A DNA stretch of 64,000 bases from Catenaria anguillulae PL171 (lineage: Eukaryota > Blastocladiomycota > Blastocladiomycetes > Blastocladiales > Catenariaceae): positions 124,001 through 188,000 of the forward strand of contig MCFL01000019.1 of NCBI GenBank assembly GCA_002102555.1. Direction: 5' to 3'. The notes under the pieces were generated by a model that saw only the letters and a list, made by a program, of their open reading frames with translations, was not told the origin of the DNA and made no database searches. Shown here piece after piece: positions 1-12,711 of the stretch. Every line of letters begins with the position of its first letter. Positions within the stretch are counted from its first letter, which is position 1. A program made the position numbers and the translations under genes.

Positions 1-1098
1 CGCACCACAACTAAGCTTGTTGGCGATCACACACAGCCGACTTTGAACGGTATGCTTGACCTTGTCAGATTCACCTGCTCACTTCCCTCAACGCTCGACT
101 GTTTCTTGGACTCCCTCTTGGCCAATATGCCAGCGGTCGAGGTGTGAAATTCTTTCTTTTCCACATGTATGCGGAGTTGCGACATGCACCCGGTCGAAAT
201 TTTCGGCGGCATTGTTCCTCGTTTCGCTTGCGTTCATGCGTTTCAGGTTGTGCATTCATTTCACTGTTTGGGCGCGAAAATCGAAAATTCATCGCACTGC
301 TCCAGCTCGGGTGTTGGTATTTTCATCGCACGAGACGGGTCCACTTGCGCCTCGGCGCCACCTCATTTGCATCAACCTTGTCCAAAATGTCACAGTTCTT
401 TGTTTTTACCGCTGGCTCCTCTCGGTCGGCCGCCGCGGCAAACCTATGCGCCTCTCGGCGCTCGCTTCACCAGCTGTCCCGTGTCTCGAACCCCCCGTGA
501 GTGGAACACAAAACAAAAGGACAAGCAACGCCGAACGCCCACGTCGGTTGATCGTTCTTTGGTTTGCTTGACTGCCTGCATCGCCATCGTGGTGGACCCG
601 GCCGAGCCGCCGTTGACTCGCTTCATCTACACCCTCATGCCCTTGGTGCTCGTCGCCCTCACTTTTTCTTTCTGCCCTTTCTCTCGCTCTCTGCTGTGTG
701 GGCACATCCATTACTTTTTCAGTTCGTCAATCTAACCCATTGTCGACGTTTTTTTTGTGGTTGCCACTTTCAGCTTGGCTCCATTACCTCCACGTCTTCG
801 ACATTTGCTCCGGTCTCTCCATCGCTCCCTCGAGTACCCGTCGCCGCCGACCATTGTCCGCCGAAACCTGCCAGCTCTGCTCCCGTCGCCTGGCCGGTTG
901 ATCCTTTCATAGACTTGTTTTGCGTTGATATAGACCGTTGATAGACTAGAGGTCCGTTTGATTTCCTACGCCTGTGGGCCGACCTTGTCCGTTGCCGGCG
1001 GGCCTTGTCCCAATACTGATACCTGACCCTGCCCTTGTGTTTTGTCCTTTCATTCAACGATAGACCTTTCCCCTCCCTCTCCACCTTCCTTCCCAATC
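1..1098. other. Upstream region of the giant gene, no gene seen
   Basis: I see no convincing coding sequence here. Short open frames exist on both strands, but none shows the G/C-ending codon preference of the real genes or any recognisable domain. The plus strand becomes C/T-rich towards the start codon at 1099, as expected for a fungal promoter and 5' leader. No clear TATA box was placed. Confidence 0.5.
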
Positions 1099-4000
1099 AT
1101 GTCCTCTCGAGACGCCCACGTGACCCCCGCTGGGTCCGCGGCGCCGACTGGTCCGACCTCGGAGGTCAACGACCTGTACGTCCGCGACCCAACCTACTCT
1201 GAGCAGCCCGATCCCCGGGACTTGGACGACCGCGACGACATTGTGCGGTCCGGCGCCAAGGTTGGCGAGGCCGCCGCTGCGACACCAACCGGATGGCGGG
1301 CGCTTGTACGCACTCGCCGCCGCAAGGTGATTGCGTGCTGCTTGTTGCTTGTGGTGTTGTTGGTCATTTTGATTCCGATCGCCTACTTTGCCATGTGCGT
1401 TTTTCTTCCTCACATCCTTGATTGATGGTTCTTTTCGGACGTTTGTGTCGCGGTTAGTGTCTTGCGTTGCTGACGCGGTCCAACCTGCCCACACCCTAGT
1501 GTGCCCATGATCATTCGCAAGAAGTTCTCTGGCTCGCAGCTGTACCTGTACCCCGACCAAGTCGATGTCAACATGTTTGCGTCCAAGGATCCCGCGCTCA
1601 ACATCAAGATGGATAGCGAGCTCTTTGTTTACGGTATGTCTCTTTTCCGCATGTTTTCGTTGTTCGCACGTTCCACCATCGTGCACACGCATGTCTCGCA
1701 GAACTGCACTGACCATCCACCATCGCCGTCTCCCTTTCTTACAGGCACCGACATGGAAACCGTTTTCGCCCCCGAGTACTGGAAGATCACCACTGGCGAC
1801 GGCACCCTCATTGCCGAGCTCCCCATGCCCGAAAAGATCACGCACACGGACAAGCGGTACAAGATGAAGATGGATTCCGACCTCAAGATTGTTGACCCGG
1901 CAAAGATTGGTGAGCTCCTTGCCCAGCTCTCGTCGCCCCAGGGCATCTCGGACGCTCTCGGTGAGATCAAGATCAACACGGTGATCAATGCCAAGATCTT
2001 TGGTATTAAGGTATGGTGCTTTTTCGCTCGCTTGCGGCTGTCAAGAAAAGGATGGAGCTAACGTCCGTGACCTTGCTTCGTGTGCAAACAGATGCCCGCC
2101 ACCAGTGCCGTCAAGACGTACGACTTGCGCAAGCTTTCGTTTGAAAAGGTCTTCAACAAGATGCTCAAGAACGAGACGCTTCCTGGCTGTACATATCTTG
2201 ACTCGCCGCTGCTCTTTGGTCCGTGCGTTTGCTGACGATTGAAAAACGTAATACGTTGTATTTGCAGACCTCGGCGAAGTCATGCCCGCTGATCCGACCC
2301 TGAAGACGTTCCCACGCCCGGCTGCCCGTGCCACTGACCCGCTCAAGCTCAACGGTGTGTCCATGACGACCAACGACAAGGGCTTCTCTGTGACCGCCGA
2401 TGTCGACTACGATAACGCGACGCCGTTTGCCACGTCATTTGGTGGCATGTCGCTCGTTGTTCGCCTGTACGAAACGCCCGTGCTTCGCATTGGCGTGCGT
2501 GACGTGAATCTTGTCCGCGGCAAGGGCAACATGAAGCCTTCGCTCGATGTGGAGCTGCTCGAGGACTTCCCCAAGATTGGCGAGCTCTTGCGCAACGCCG
2601 TGTTTGACTTTGTTGGCAAGAACACATTCCCCGTGGGTATTTCGGGTCCCATCAACTTGTTGGCCCGCGAGTCCCGGAAGCCTGACGCCAAGATGGTGCC
2701 TGCCGAGTGGATGTCAACCATGACCAAGCCGCTTGCTGTCAACATTCCGCCCGCGCTCATGGCCAAGCTCATTGCTGGTGATGACAAGGCCAAGTCGGGT
2801 AACTCGACCGCGTCATCGTCGCTCTTGTCGTCCTTGGACATCAAGGCCTCGGTTGCCATGGATGCAGAGAAGATCACTATTCCCGTGCGCGTCGATTTGC
2901 CAAAGTCCTTGTCGCTTCCCGAGCTCAAGCTCGACTACGGTATTGGCATTGGCTTGTACGCTGAGGCCGCCAAGTTCCTTGGTGTTTCCGTCTCCAACAT
3001 TGCCGTGACAAAGCCGCAAGGCTCGGATCGCAACCGTGCTCAGGCAACCATTACCATCACGCCCGACTCGTCGCAGGGCTCGATGGCCGCTGTTGCCAAG
3101 CTCGTGGACGGCATCTTGTACGGTGAGACGGTGTCGCAAGTTGTCATCAAGGATATTGCCATCACGCCCGCCAACGGCGCTGCCGAGTGCAAGTGGTGCT
3201 CTTCCCTCTTCACCAAGCTTGACTTCCCGCTCCCGATCCAGCCGATTCCCTTCAAGGCGACGCTCAAGAACCTCATGTCCAAGCCTGCCTCGTCCGAGCC
3301 TGCTGGCCCTGGCCTCAAGATCAACAGCGTTTCCGTCACGCAAGAACCCAACTCGCCCGCCATCACCGTGGCCGCGTCGGTCGATCTCCCTGCCCCCATC
3401 AAGATGATTGACCAGGTTGACTTGCCGTTTGCCAAGCTTGATTTCCAAGTCGACGACTCGACTTTTGTCTCGGTCTCGCTCCCCAACGGCCTCAAGGTCT
3501 CGGGCAACTCGACCACCATCAATGTCGCCGTCCGCGCCACGTTTGCCAACGGTGGTGACGTCCAGGACAAGGTCGCTGCTCTTGTTGGTCGCTTTTTGGG
3601 TACCCAGGACGGCGCGTCCAAGCTTGCTGTGACTGGCGTTCAGTTCGGTGTTGCCGACAAGCCCTTCCGTACCTTTGAGCAAGTCAACGTTCACCTCACC
3701 ACGGACGATGTCAAGGAATTGCTCGCTGCTCGTCCCGCTTCGGGTAACGGCGGTATGGCCCTTCCTCCTGGTCTCATCAAGCCCACCGGGGTCGATATTG
3801 CCATGACGGGCGCCAACACCATCATGGTGTCCTTGTCGGCTGCGGTCAACAACCCGTTCCCCGTGTCCATCTCCATTGGCTCCTTGTCGCTCTCTGCTCT
3901 GCTCAACGACCAGACCTTGGCCACCATCACTTTACCCCCACTCGCCGTCCAAGCGTCCCAGTCCAACGACCTCGTGCTCAAGGACATTCGCATCGAGCTC

Positions 4001-7000
4001 GGTACCTCGGGTGCATTGCCGCCCATGATTGGTGAGCTCGTCGGCAAGGTTCTCGCCAAGCAGCCGCTCTCGGGCACGGTTGGTGTCACTGGCATCACGC
4101 TCGGCGCGCCCAACGGCGGCCAGCAATCGGCCACCATTTCCACCTTTGCCCGCGTCCGGATCACCAAGGATCTCGCTGCACTCACCTCGGGCGGCAGCTC
4201 GAGCGGCTCGTCTGTGCTCGACACATCGGCCTTGTTGCCTGCTGGCGGTTTGTCGATCCCGACGCCCAAGCTCGTATCGGCTGGTATTGCCACCAAGGAG
4301 GGCGCCGCGCTTGCCGTTTCCGCTGCACTTGATTACACCCACCCGTTGCCCGTGTCGGTCAAGATTCCATACATTTCGCTCTCGCTTGGTCTTGACAATG
4401 CCGGAGAGGTCGCTGCTATTACCGTTGAGGGTCTCGACATTCAGCGCAACTCTGGCCGCTTGTCGCTCAACGTCGGCCTCAAGATGTCCAACGAAGAAGC
4501 CGTGCAGAACCGCATTGCTCAAGTTGTCGGCCAAGCCCTTTCGGGTCAAGACGTGACTGGCTCGCTCATCATCTCGCGTGTTGTGCTCGGCGCGTCGCCC
4601 ACGGCCACCACCGGTCTCTTCTCGGCCATCAACGTGCCCGTGTCGCTCGGTACCCTCGTCAACGGGGCTGGTCGCCTCGGCCCTGGCAACAACCCCGACG
4701 CTCCCTCGCCGCTTGCTGGACTTCTTGACGGTTTCGGCAAGCCCGAGATCAACAACATTCGCGTTGCCACCCAGGACAATGGCCGTGTCTCGATTGGTCT
4801 CTCTGCCGCGTTCCGCAACCCGCTCCCCGTGTCGATTGACATTGGCTACTTGGCCCTTCAAGCGCGTGTTTCTGGTGCTCCCTTGGTCGGCATCTCGGTC
4901 AACGGCCTCAAGGTAGCTGCTGCTGGCGACAACAAGCTTGAGCTCAACGTCAACCTCGACTTCTCGTCGGCGCCCGAGACCCAGGCGGCCGTCAAGCTGC
5001 TCGTTGGCGAGATCCTGTACAAGTCCAACGACTGGAAGTCGACCGTTGGTGTTGGTGGCATCGTCCTTGGTGTCAACGAGCGCGACACGATCCGTACCCT
5101 TTCGCGCGTGTCGGTCGATTTGCCCGTGACCAAGTTCATTTCGCCCTCCCAAGTTCCCGAGCTGTTCAAGAAGCTCACTGGCGGCTCTGGCTCTGGTGGC
5201 TCTGGCACCTCGCCCCTCGCCCTGTTGCGCGACGTCTCGGTTCAGGCCTTGCCCAAGGACCACATCAAGGTCCGCGCTGGTCTGGCTCTCCCGCTCCCCG
5301 TCTCGTTGGACATTGGCTTTGTCGAGCTCACTGCACGTCTCAACCGCATTGCCGCCGTGACTGTTCGCGTCAACGGTATCAAGACCACGGGCGACAAGAA
5401 CGAGTTGGTGTCCCTGGACGTCGACATCTTTGTGCAAGACTCTGAGGCCCTCGCTGGCACCATCCGCGACCTTGTGCGTGACATGTTGGCTCGCAAGCCC
5501 GAGCTTCCGTACCTTGTCGGCGCCACTGGTCTCCGTTTCGGCAAGGACGCTGCCAAGCCCATTGAGACGTTTGCCGCTGTTGAGGCCGACTTGCCCCTCG
5601 CCATGCTCGGTATCAATGGCAGCATTCTCGACAAGATTGGTGGTGGCGGCGGTTCTGGTCTCGTCAAGTTCAACGGCGTGCGCGACATCAAGGTTGCCAC
5701 TCGCCCCAACAAGCGTGTCCAGGCCGATTTGGTTGCCTCGATCCAGTTCCCCTTCAAGCTCAACGTATCGATCCCCGCCATCACTGCCCGCGTGCAAGTG
5801 GACGACGAGCCCATTGTGTCCATCTTCACTGGCCTGTCCATTGGCTCTGCCTCGTCCGATCTCGCCCTCTCGGTTGGTTTGCAATTTGAGGACAACGACA
5901 AGACTCGTGCCATGGTTGCTCAGCTCGTCCAGCAGGTGCTCGGCGGCAAGGTTGGCGACATTAACCATTCGCTCGTCGTGACCGGTGTTGCCCTCGGCGC
6001 CAAGGAGGACGATCTCATCTCCGCATTTGCCCTCGTCAAGGTGGCTGTTCCTCTCAAGGACTTGCTCAACAAGGGTCTCCCCACGCTCCCTCCATCTGGT
6101 GGCAACTCGACCTCGCCCGTGTCGCTTTCCGACATTTCCGTCGAGGCCAAGCCTGGATCTGTTGTCGAAGTTGGTGTCAACGCAACCCTTGGTTTCAACT
6201 TCCCTGTCACAGTCGACATTGGCTACGTTGCTGCCACCATCGGCATCAACCGCAAGGACATGGTCGTCTTGTCGGTTGGCCCCATTCAAGCCTCGCCCAC
6301 GACCAAGTCGCTCGGTCTCAAGTTGTCGGCCAAGTTCCTTTCATCGGAGGCCCTCACTGCCGATTTGCAAGCCGTTGTGACTGCCTTCCTGCGTCGCATG
6401 AACGGTGAGAACATTGAGTTGCCCGGTGCCGTTTCCGTTGGCGGACTCGTGTTTGGTGTGTCGGCCGAGGACAACATCGGTTTGCTGTCGCGCACCTTCA
6501 TTGACATTCCGATCGCCAAGCTTGCTGGCTCCCTGCCGGCTGGCGGTAGCCCTGCCGCTCCCGATGCACCCAAGCTCATTGGCGGTATCTCCAACATCAC
6601 GGTTGCCACGCTCCCCGGCGACATTATCCGCGCCTCGTTGGTTGCCAAGGTCAACTTGCCCATGAAGTTGTCGGTCAACGTGCCCTTCATTGGTCTCGGT
6701 GCCGCCCTCGACAACGTGGTGCTTGCTCGTATTGCTATCGAGAACTTGCGCATCACGCCCGGAAACAACGACGTGGCCTTGACTGTCACTGTCCAAGTGC
6801 AAGACAACGAGGAGGCTCAAAAGAAGATTGCTCAAGTCATTGGCCAGGCTCTTTACGGGCCCGAGCCCCCGCAGTCGTTCGCCCTCGTCACTGGCTTGGC
6901 CTTTGGTGTGTCTCCCGCGGATTCCGTCCAGACCTTTGCTGGCGTCCGTGCCGGCATGAAGGTGACCGACATTGTTGACAAGATCAAGGCCGGTTTGGGT

Positions 7001-10000
7001 AACAACAACGGCGGTGCCGCTCCCGCCGCTCCCTCGCTTATCGCTGGTGTGTCCAACATCACCGTCGACGTCAAGCCTGATGCCGTTGTGGATCTGTCGC
7101 TCAACTTGCAGCTTGCTCAGTCGCTGCCCTTGTCGCTCGACGTTGGCTTCCTCACCGCGACTGTGGGTATTAACAAGAACGCGCTCGTGACTGCCACTGT
7201 TGGCGGCATCAAGGCCACCCCTGCCACTCGCGAACTCGGCTTGCGCGCGTCCTTCAAGCTCTACAGCACTCCCGAGCTTCAAACCGACTTGCGCGACATT
7301 GTCCTTGCCATCTTGCGCAAGACCGAGGTGACCGGTAACGTGTTTGTCGCTGGCCTCGCCTTTGGCGCTTCCCCGCAAGATCACATTGCCCTCTTGTCGC
7401 AGACCAAGGTTGGCTTGCCCATCAAGACGCTTATGGGCATGCTTCCCAAGCAAGATGGCGGCGACTCCAAGTTGCCTATGCCCAAGCTGCGCGGTATCAA
7501 GGACATCAAGGTTGCCACTCTCCCTGGTGACGTTGTCGAGGCTTCCCTGTCGCTCGGTTTGGACTTGCCCTTCAAGGTGTCCGTCAATGTGCCCTTCGTC
7601 GGTGCTGTTATTGCCATTGACCGTGTGCCGCTCGTTCGCATTGGCGTCCAAGGCTTGCGCATTACCCCCGAGAATGCCGATCTCAAGCTCGGTATCCGTG
7701 CCCAAATCGTCGACTCGCCCGAGGGCCAAGCTCTTGTTGCCCGTCTGATTCCCGCCATCTTGTTCAGCCCCGACCCGGTCCAAAACATTCTCATGATCAC
7801 CGGCTTGACTTTGGGTGTCGCTCCCGACAACGCCATCACCACCTTCCAGCAAGTTGTGGTTCCCGTCCCGCTCCAAGATCTCGTCAAGGACATTCCCAAG
7901 GGCTTGCCCACCATTGGCGGCGGCAACTCGTCGCTCCCCATCGCTGCCCGCAACATTCGCGTGGATGTTCTCCCCGGTGCCATTGTCGACGCTTCGGCCA
8001 CTGTCGTGCTCACCAATCTGACCTTCCCTGCCGACATTTCCGTGCCTTACTTCCAAGTTGCTCTCGGTCTCAACAAGAACAAGCTCGTCACTGCTGCCAT
8101 GTCTGGTTTCAAGATCTCGCCCACCACCAAGGAGCTCGGTTTGTCGCTTCGCCTCCAGTTTGAAAACAACCCCGAAGTTGCCCGCGATCTTGCTCAAGTC
8201 TTTGACCAAATCATGAACAAGAAGGAGGTCACTGGCGCGCTTCTCGTTACCGGTCTTGCCTTTGGCCACTCGCTCGAGGATAAGGTTGAGCTCCTGTCCA
8301 CGACCAACCTCGCCTTGCCGCTCACCATGTTCTCGCGTCAACTCGGCACCATCCCCGACATGATTGGTCAAATTCTCGCTGGCGTCGGCAAGGGTCCTTC
8401 CCCGGTCCAAGTCAAGGCTCTTGGTGTTGCTTTCAAGGAGGGCGATGTCATTGATGTCTCGACCACGGTCGGTTTGGGAATCCAGTTCCCGCTCAGTGTG
8501 TCGGTTCCGTTCATCAACGTCGATGCCCAACTCGGCCCCCTCAAGGCTCTTTCCATTCAAGTCTCTGGTGTCAAGGCCACGCCCGAAACCAAGGAATTGT
8601 CGGTCTCCATCCGTGTCATTGTTGCCGATACTCCTCAGCTCGCTCAAGTGATTGCCAAGGTCGCTGGTGACATTGCCAACGGTAACCTCAACCAAGCCGT
8701 GACCGTGACTGGTTTCGCGATTGGTGTTTCCGCCGAGGACAAGATCTCGCCCTTCTCGGAAATCAAGTTGCCTATCAACTTGGCGCCCTTCCTCGGTGCC
8801 CCGCCAGCGCTTCCCGCCTCGGCCTCCAACGCTACGAGCCTGCTCCAGCAAATCAACCCGCGCCTGTCCGAGCTCAAGATCACCACCTTGCCGCAGCGCG
8901 TCATTGCCATCTCGGCCAAGGCCTCGTTCACCAACCAAATGCCCGTCACGGTTGATGTTGGTTACGTCTCGGTCGGCGTTGGTGTCGATTCGGAGCGCAT
9001 TGCCGATATCCGCATGCGTGGATTCAACATGAAGCCTGGAGACAATGGCATTTCGCTCGACTTGTCGATTCAGCTCGCCAACGGTGATGCCAACAAGGTC
9101 GGTGCCGCGATCATGGACATTTTGCAAGGCAAGCTTGACGGCCACCGCGTCTCGGTGATGGGTGCCGTTGTTGGTCCCAACGAACAAGACAACATCCAGG
9201 CCCTGTCACTCGCCCGCATCGAGCTCCCTGTCTCCCGCCTTACCACTCCCGAGGACATCAAGCGCATTCGCGACTCGCTCCCCGGTCTCATTGGCGGCGG
9301 TGCTGGCGGCAACTCGACCTCGCCCGTGGCTCTCACCAACTTGGCCGTCAACATGCAGCAACCTGGTCCCATCATCATTTCGGCTGCTGCCGATCTCAAG
9401 ACGCCCGCCGACGTGCAAGTCAACCTTGGCTTCTTCCAAGCTGCTTTTGCCCTCGGCCCCAACCCTGCCGAGATGCCCAACCCGCCCCTTGTTGGTTTCC
9501 AAATCCGTGGTCTCAAGGTTGAGCAAAACAAGCTGGCCGTCACTATTGTCTTGAACGTGTTTGACACCGAGAACAACCAAAACCTTGTCGCCGGCCTCAT
9601 CCGCTCGATCCTTGCTGGTGCCGACTTGCCCGACTTCCATGCCTTTGTTGCCGGCTTTGTCATTGGTGCCTCCGACTCGGACAAGTCCGAGATTCTGTCC
9701 CGCACGGCTCTCTCGTTGCCCATCCGCTCCATTATCAAGGGCCCCATCAAGTTGCCCGGTGGCGGTGGTGCCGGTGAAATGCCCGCCATCAACCCTCGCG
9801 ACATTTCCATTATCCTCGAGAACAAGTACACGCTCCGCATCGGTGCCAAGATTGACGTCAAGAACCCGACCCCGGTCTCGGTTGCCCTCGGCTACATTTC
9901 CGCCAACGTGCAAATCAACGGCCTCACTTTCGGTTCCTTTGCCATTGACCGCCCGCTCGCCATCGGCAAGGGTGACAACACCTTGGACCTGTCAGTTGCC

Positions 10001-11138
10001 ATTAACTTGAACCAAGACCCCAAGCTCGAGGATGCTGTTGCTCAACTCGTCAACGCCCTCCTCAACGGTCAACTCAAGGGTGTTGAAGCCGGCGTCAACG
10101 GCCTCACTTTCGGTGCCAACAAGGATGCCGCCAACAAGATCTTGTCGCGTGCTGAGATCAAGCAAACCATCTCGCTTGGCAACACGCCCGCCCCGTCCGT
10201 TCCCTCTGTCAAGATTGAGCGTGTCAAGGCTGCCATCACCCCTGCTGGTATTGAGGCTACCGTCCCGATCGAGCTTCCGTTCACTTTCACTCTTGGCGGT
10301 ATCGATACCTTCTCGGTCATTGCTCGTGCCCGCAACAACCCCATGGTCATGGTCGGCGTGTCTGGTCTCAAGGCCGATAAGTCGAACCGCCTCACCTTGG
10401 GTATCCGCGCCGACATGGTGACTCAAGTCTTGGCCCCGACCGCGGCTGCCCTGTACGAAGCCATCAAGGCTGGTCAGCCCGTGTCTGGTCTTTCCGTCAC
10501 CGACTTCAAGCTCAAGCTGGCCAACGGCGAGGAGTTCACGCTCTTGTCCAAGATTGCTGCCACGTTGCCCGAGCGCAAGTTTGAGGATCTCCAGGTTCGT
10601 TTCCGTCAATATCCTTTCATGCAATTGGTTATGTGTTATGCTCACTTGTCCTCATTTTATGCCCACAGTTCCAAGTCAAGATCGCCAACTTGCTCAAGAA
10701 GACCATGGACACCAAGACGCTGCTCCACCTTCCCATCCCCATGGAAATCGGCGCCGGCCACGTTGACTTTGACGTGCATACCGACCGTGGCAAGATTGGT
10801 GAGGTTCGCCGCCGCAACTTGGTCGTCAAGAGCGAGGAGGGTGGCTTTGTTGTTCGTATTGTGCCCACCATTCCGTGGTACGACCTTGTTGAACTCGGCA
10901 AGGTGCTCGCCAACATGGAGAAGGAGAAGTACGTAGTTTTCGCTACTTTTCCGTGTACTTTGAGCAAACAGTCACTAACTCGATTTGTCCCGTCCTCTTT
11001 TCTAGCAAATACCTCCGTGACTTCAACATTCGCACCGTCGACAACACGCCAGTTCCTTGGGCGACCACCATGGCCAACACCATCAAGCTCCGTTTGATTC
11101 CCAAGTGGGGCAGTTTTGACTCGCCCGATCTCGACTGA
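1099..11138 (+). CDS. Giant DUF3712/Tag1-like single-pass membrane protein with tandem beta modules
   Basis: Seven exons (1099-1394, 1500-1633, 1745-2010, 2092-2218, 2268-10594, 10669-10928, 11006-11138) with GT-AG borders and matching phases give 3,180 residues. A cytosolic N-terminus of about 76 residues ends in RTRRRK before one membrane span (about 77-98). The rest would be lumenal or outside the cell. About 17 modules of roughly 153 residues follow, each with a 'PVSVDIGY'-like strand, a 'VSGLK' strand, an 'LVxxIL' helix and a 'VTGLAFGVSPED' turn. A non-repeated C-terminal block ends in SPDLD. An N-terminal span followed by LEA14-like beta domains is the layout of fungal DUF3712 proteins such as yeast Tag1 (YLR173W), a vacuolar membrane protein of roughly 600 residues. 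This one is several times longer. Location and function are inferred from the family only. Start chosen at the first ATG that keeps the basic-plus-span N-terminus. Confidence 0.8.
2898..10590 (+). repeat. About 17 tandem ~460-bp coding modules inside the giant gene
   Basis: The first strand motif of each module (variants of LPxPVSVDIGY and LPFKVSVNVPF) begins near 2898, 3387, 3848, 4338, 4816, 5288, 5744, 6197, 6656, 7121, 7564, 8022, 8482, 8936, 9402, 9864 and 10276. Spacing is 443-490 bp except for the last step, which is 412 bp. Modules diverge at the DNA level but keep strand order. Those from 5744 to 8022 fall into two alternating subtypes (see findings). All but the final part lie in a single 8.3-kb exon. 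Confidence 0.85.
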
Positions 11139-11609
11139 GTTTGATCGCCCTTTGCTTCTTTGTTATTTCGTTGTCTGTCGTCGAACAGCATTCGTGCCCT
11201 CCTGTTTCTTGTGTTTTGTATTATCGCGTGCAGTTTTGGCAGTGTGTAAGCACGTCGAGCGGATGGTGGAGGAGACTTCTTACTGCATTGTATACAAGAT
11301 CCCCACGTTTTGCCTTTTGTTATGTATTCCCTTCTTGTTGTGCCCACCCATCCGATTATGTTTTTCTATTTGCAAAACAGTACACCTTTCCCTCGCATGT
11401 TTTGCACTGCCACATTTCTGATTGCGTCGTCATTCTGGATCCGGACCAGTTATATAGTTATTTACATCAGCGCTTCGGGTGGACACCAACAAGTGGGACA
11501 GAGATCGTATGGGAAATGCAACAAGCCGGAAATGTGCCTGCGCAAATAAATACGTTGACCAACTAAACACCCCCGGGCGTCCAAGTTGGAAACATCGCCA
11601 TTCGTCCTG
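11139..11609. other. Convergent 3' regions
   Basis: This T-rich stretch after the giant gene's stop is probably its 3' untranslated region. It meets the 3' end of the minus-strand gene. A possible extra minus-strand exon (11537-11467) is discussed with that gene. Nothing else was seen. Confidence 0.5.
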
Positions 11610-12711
11610 TCACTTACCATGCGATCCCGCCTTGGGCTTTCTCGCCGCCGGCAACAGCCCACCGTCTCGTCGCGACACTTGCGCGTACGCCTGCCGATGG
11701 TTGGCCGACGTGGACCCATACCGCTCCAAGGGCAACGTGCCCGGAAATCGCCATCCATACTCTGAATTGCTTGTGGGAGGGACATGTGCCGCGGGCTGTT
11801 GCTGTGCCTGCTGCCGCTGCTGAATCGCAATCGTGCGTGTTGCTTGCCGCAGTTCCTTCTTGTTGGGCAATGCGGCAAAGCGGTCTGGAAGCGCGTTCTG
11901 GCTGCCGCTGCCGCCGCCTTGAAAAGTGAAGACGGCTGGTGTGTAGGCGGATTTGTAGACGGATTGCAAGTGATGTGTATGTGAATTTGTGTGTTGATTA
12001 ATATGAATGACGGCTGTGGCGGGCTGGGAACTGCTGACGGCGCGCTTGGATGCCGAGGTCGCAGGTCGGGCTGAAGTAGGGATGGTCGAGTGAGTACGAG
12101 GGACGCCGGTTGGCGGGTGAAGGACGGATTTGACAGTAAATGCTTCTTGCTCGGGCTGTTGTTTCCGAGCAGACCGTGGAGGAAACCACACACAACCCGA
12201 TCGTCAGCCATGGAAAAGCATGAGGAAGGACGCTGTAGACTGAGTCATGGAATCAATGCGCACCCGCCTGCTGCTCGCGGTTGTCCCTTGTACGGCCGCT
12301 TTTCCAACCAAGAAGCCCCAATTCGCTGGAAATGCGCGCTGCATTTGCAGCTCTTTCTCGATTCGGTCGGCCCTATCCGAATTATGCGTGTTGCGTGAGA
12401 GGAATGTGACTATTCATGCGTGAAAAGCTGACGGCATGAGCGTACCATATCCGCTCGACCTGGATACGGTTTAGCTCCGTGCTGTTGTCGCGAGCCGCTT
12501 TCATTTTGCGCTGATGTCGGCTCGTGTTCGCCGATGTGCCAGGATTACTTGCATTGCCCTGTATGTGCTGCTGTGCCGATTGGCTGCTTGTAGAGATAAT
12601 TGAATGATGGCTCGACCGGTTGGACAAGGTTGGGCCAGGAGCACTGGCATTATGAGCCCCTGTCACAATCGGCGCGTTTGAAGGCGGAATTGTCGCTGAC
12701 GTGGATGCCAT
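11610..12711 (-). CDS. CIMIP1/LLC1-like ciliary microtubule inner protein
   Basis: Three exons on the minus strand fit in phase: 12711-12446, 12372-12264 and 12155-11610 (306 residues). After a Ser/Thr-rich N-terminus the chain reads 'NRIQVERIW', then a short helix and 'FPANWGFLVGK'. A Pro/Gln-rich linker leads to 'NSEYGWRFPGTLPLERYG'. The order IW...NWGFL...GWR...LERYG is what I recall for the LLC1 family (human C20orf85/CIMIP1), a protein of the lumen of axonemal doublet microtubules. A ciliary protein implies a flagellated life stage. The second donor (GTGCGC) is the least certain junction. A perfect donor, GTAAGT, starts at 11617 just before the stop. With an acceptor at 11538 it would swap the last two residues for a 23-residue tail ending at 11467. 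Family assignment rests on short motifs. Confidence 0.5.

Noticed and set aside
3932-9187. Very long open frames on the strand opposite the giant gene (about 785 and 948 codons)
   Set aside because: They arise because the sense strand avoids certain codons across the repeats. Their translations are low-complexity Asn/Asp/Arg/Gly mixtures with no domain, and the sense frame has clear protein repeats.
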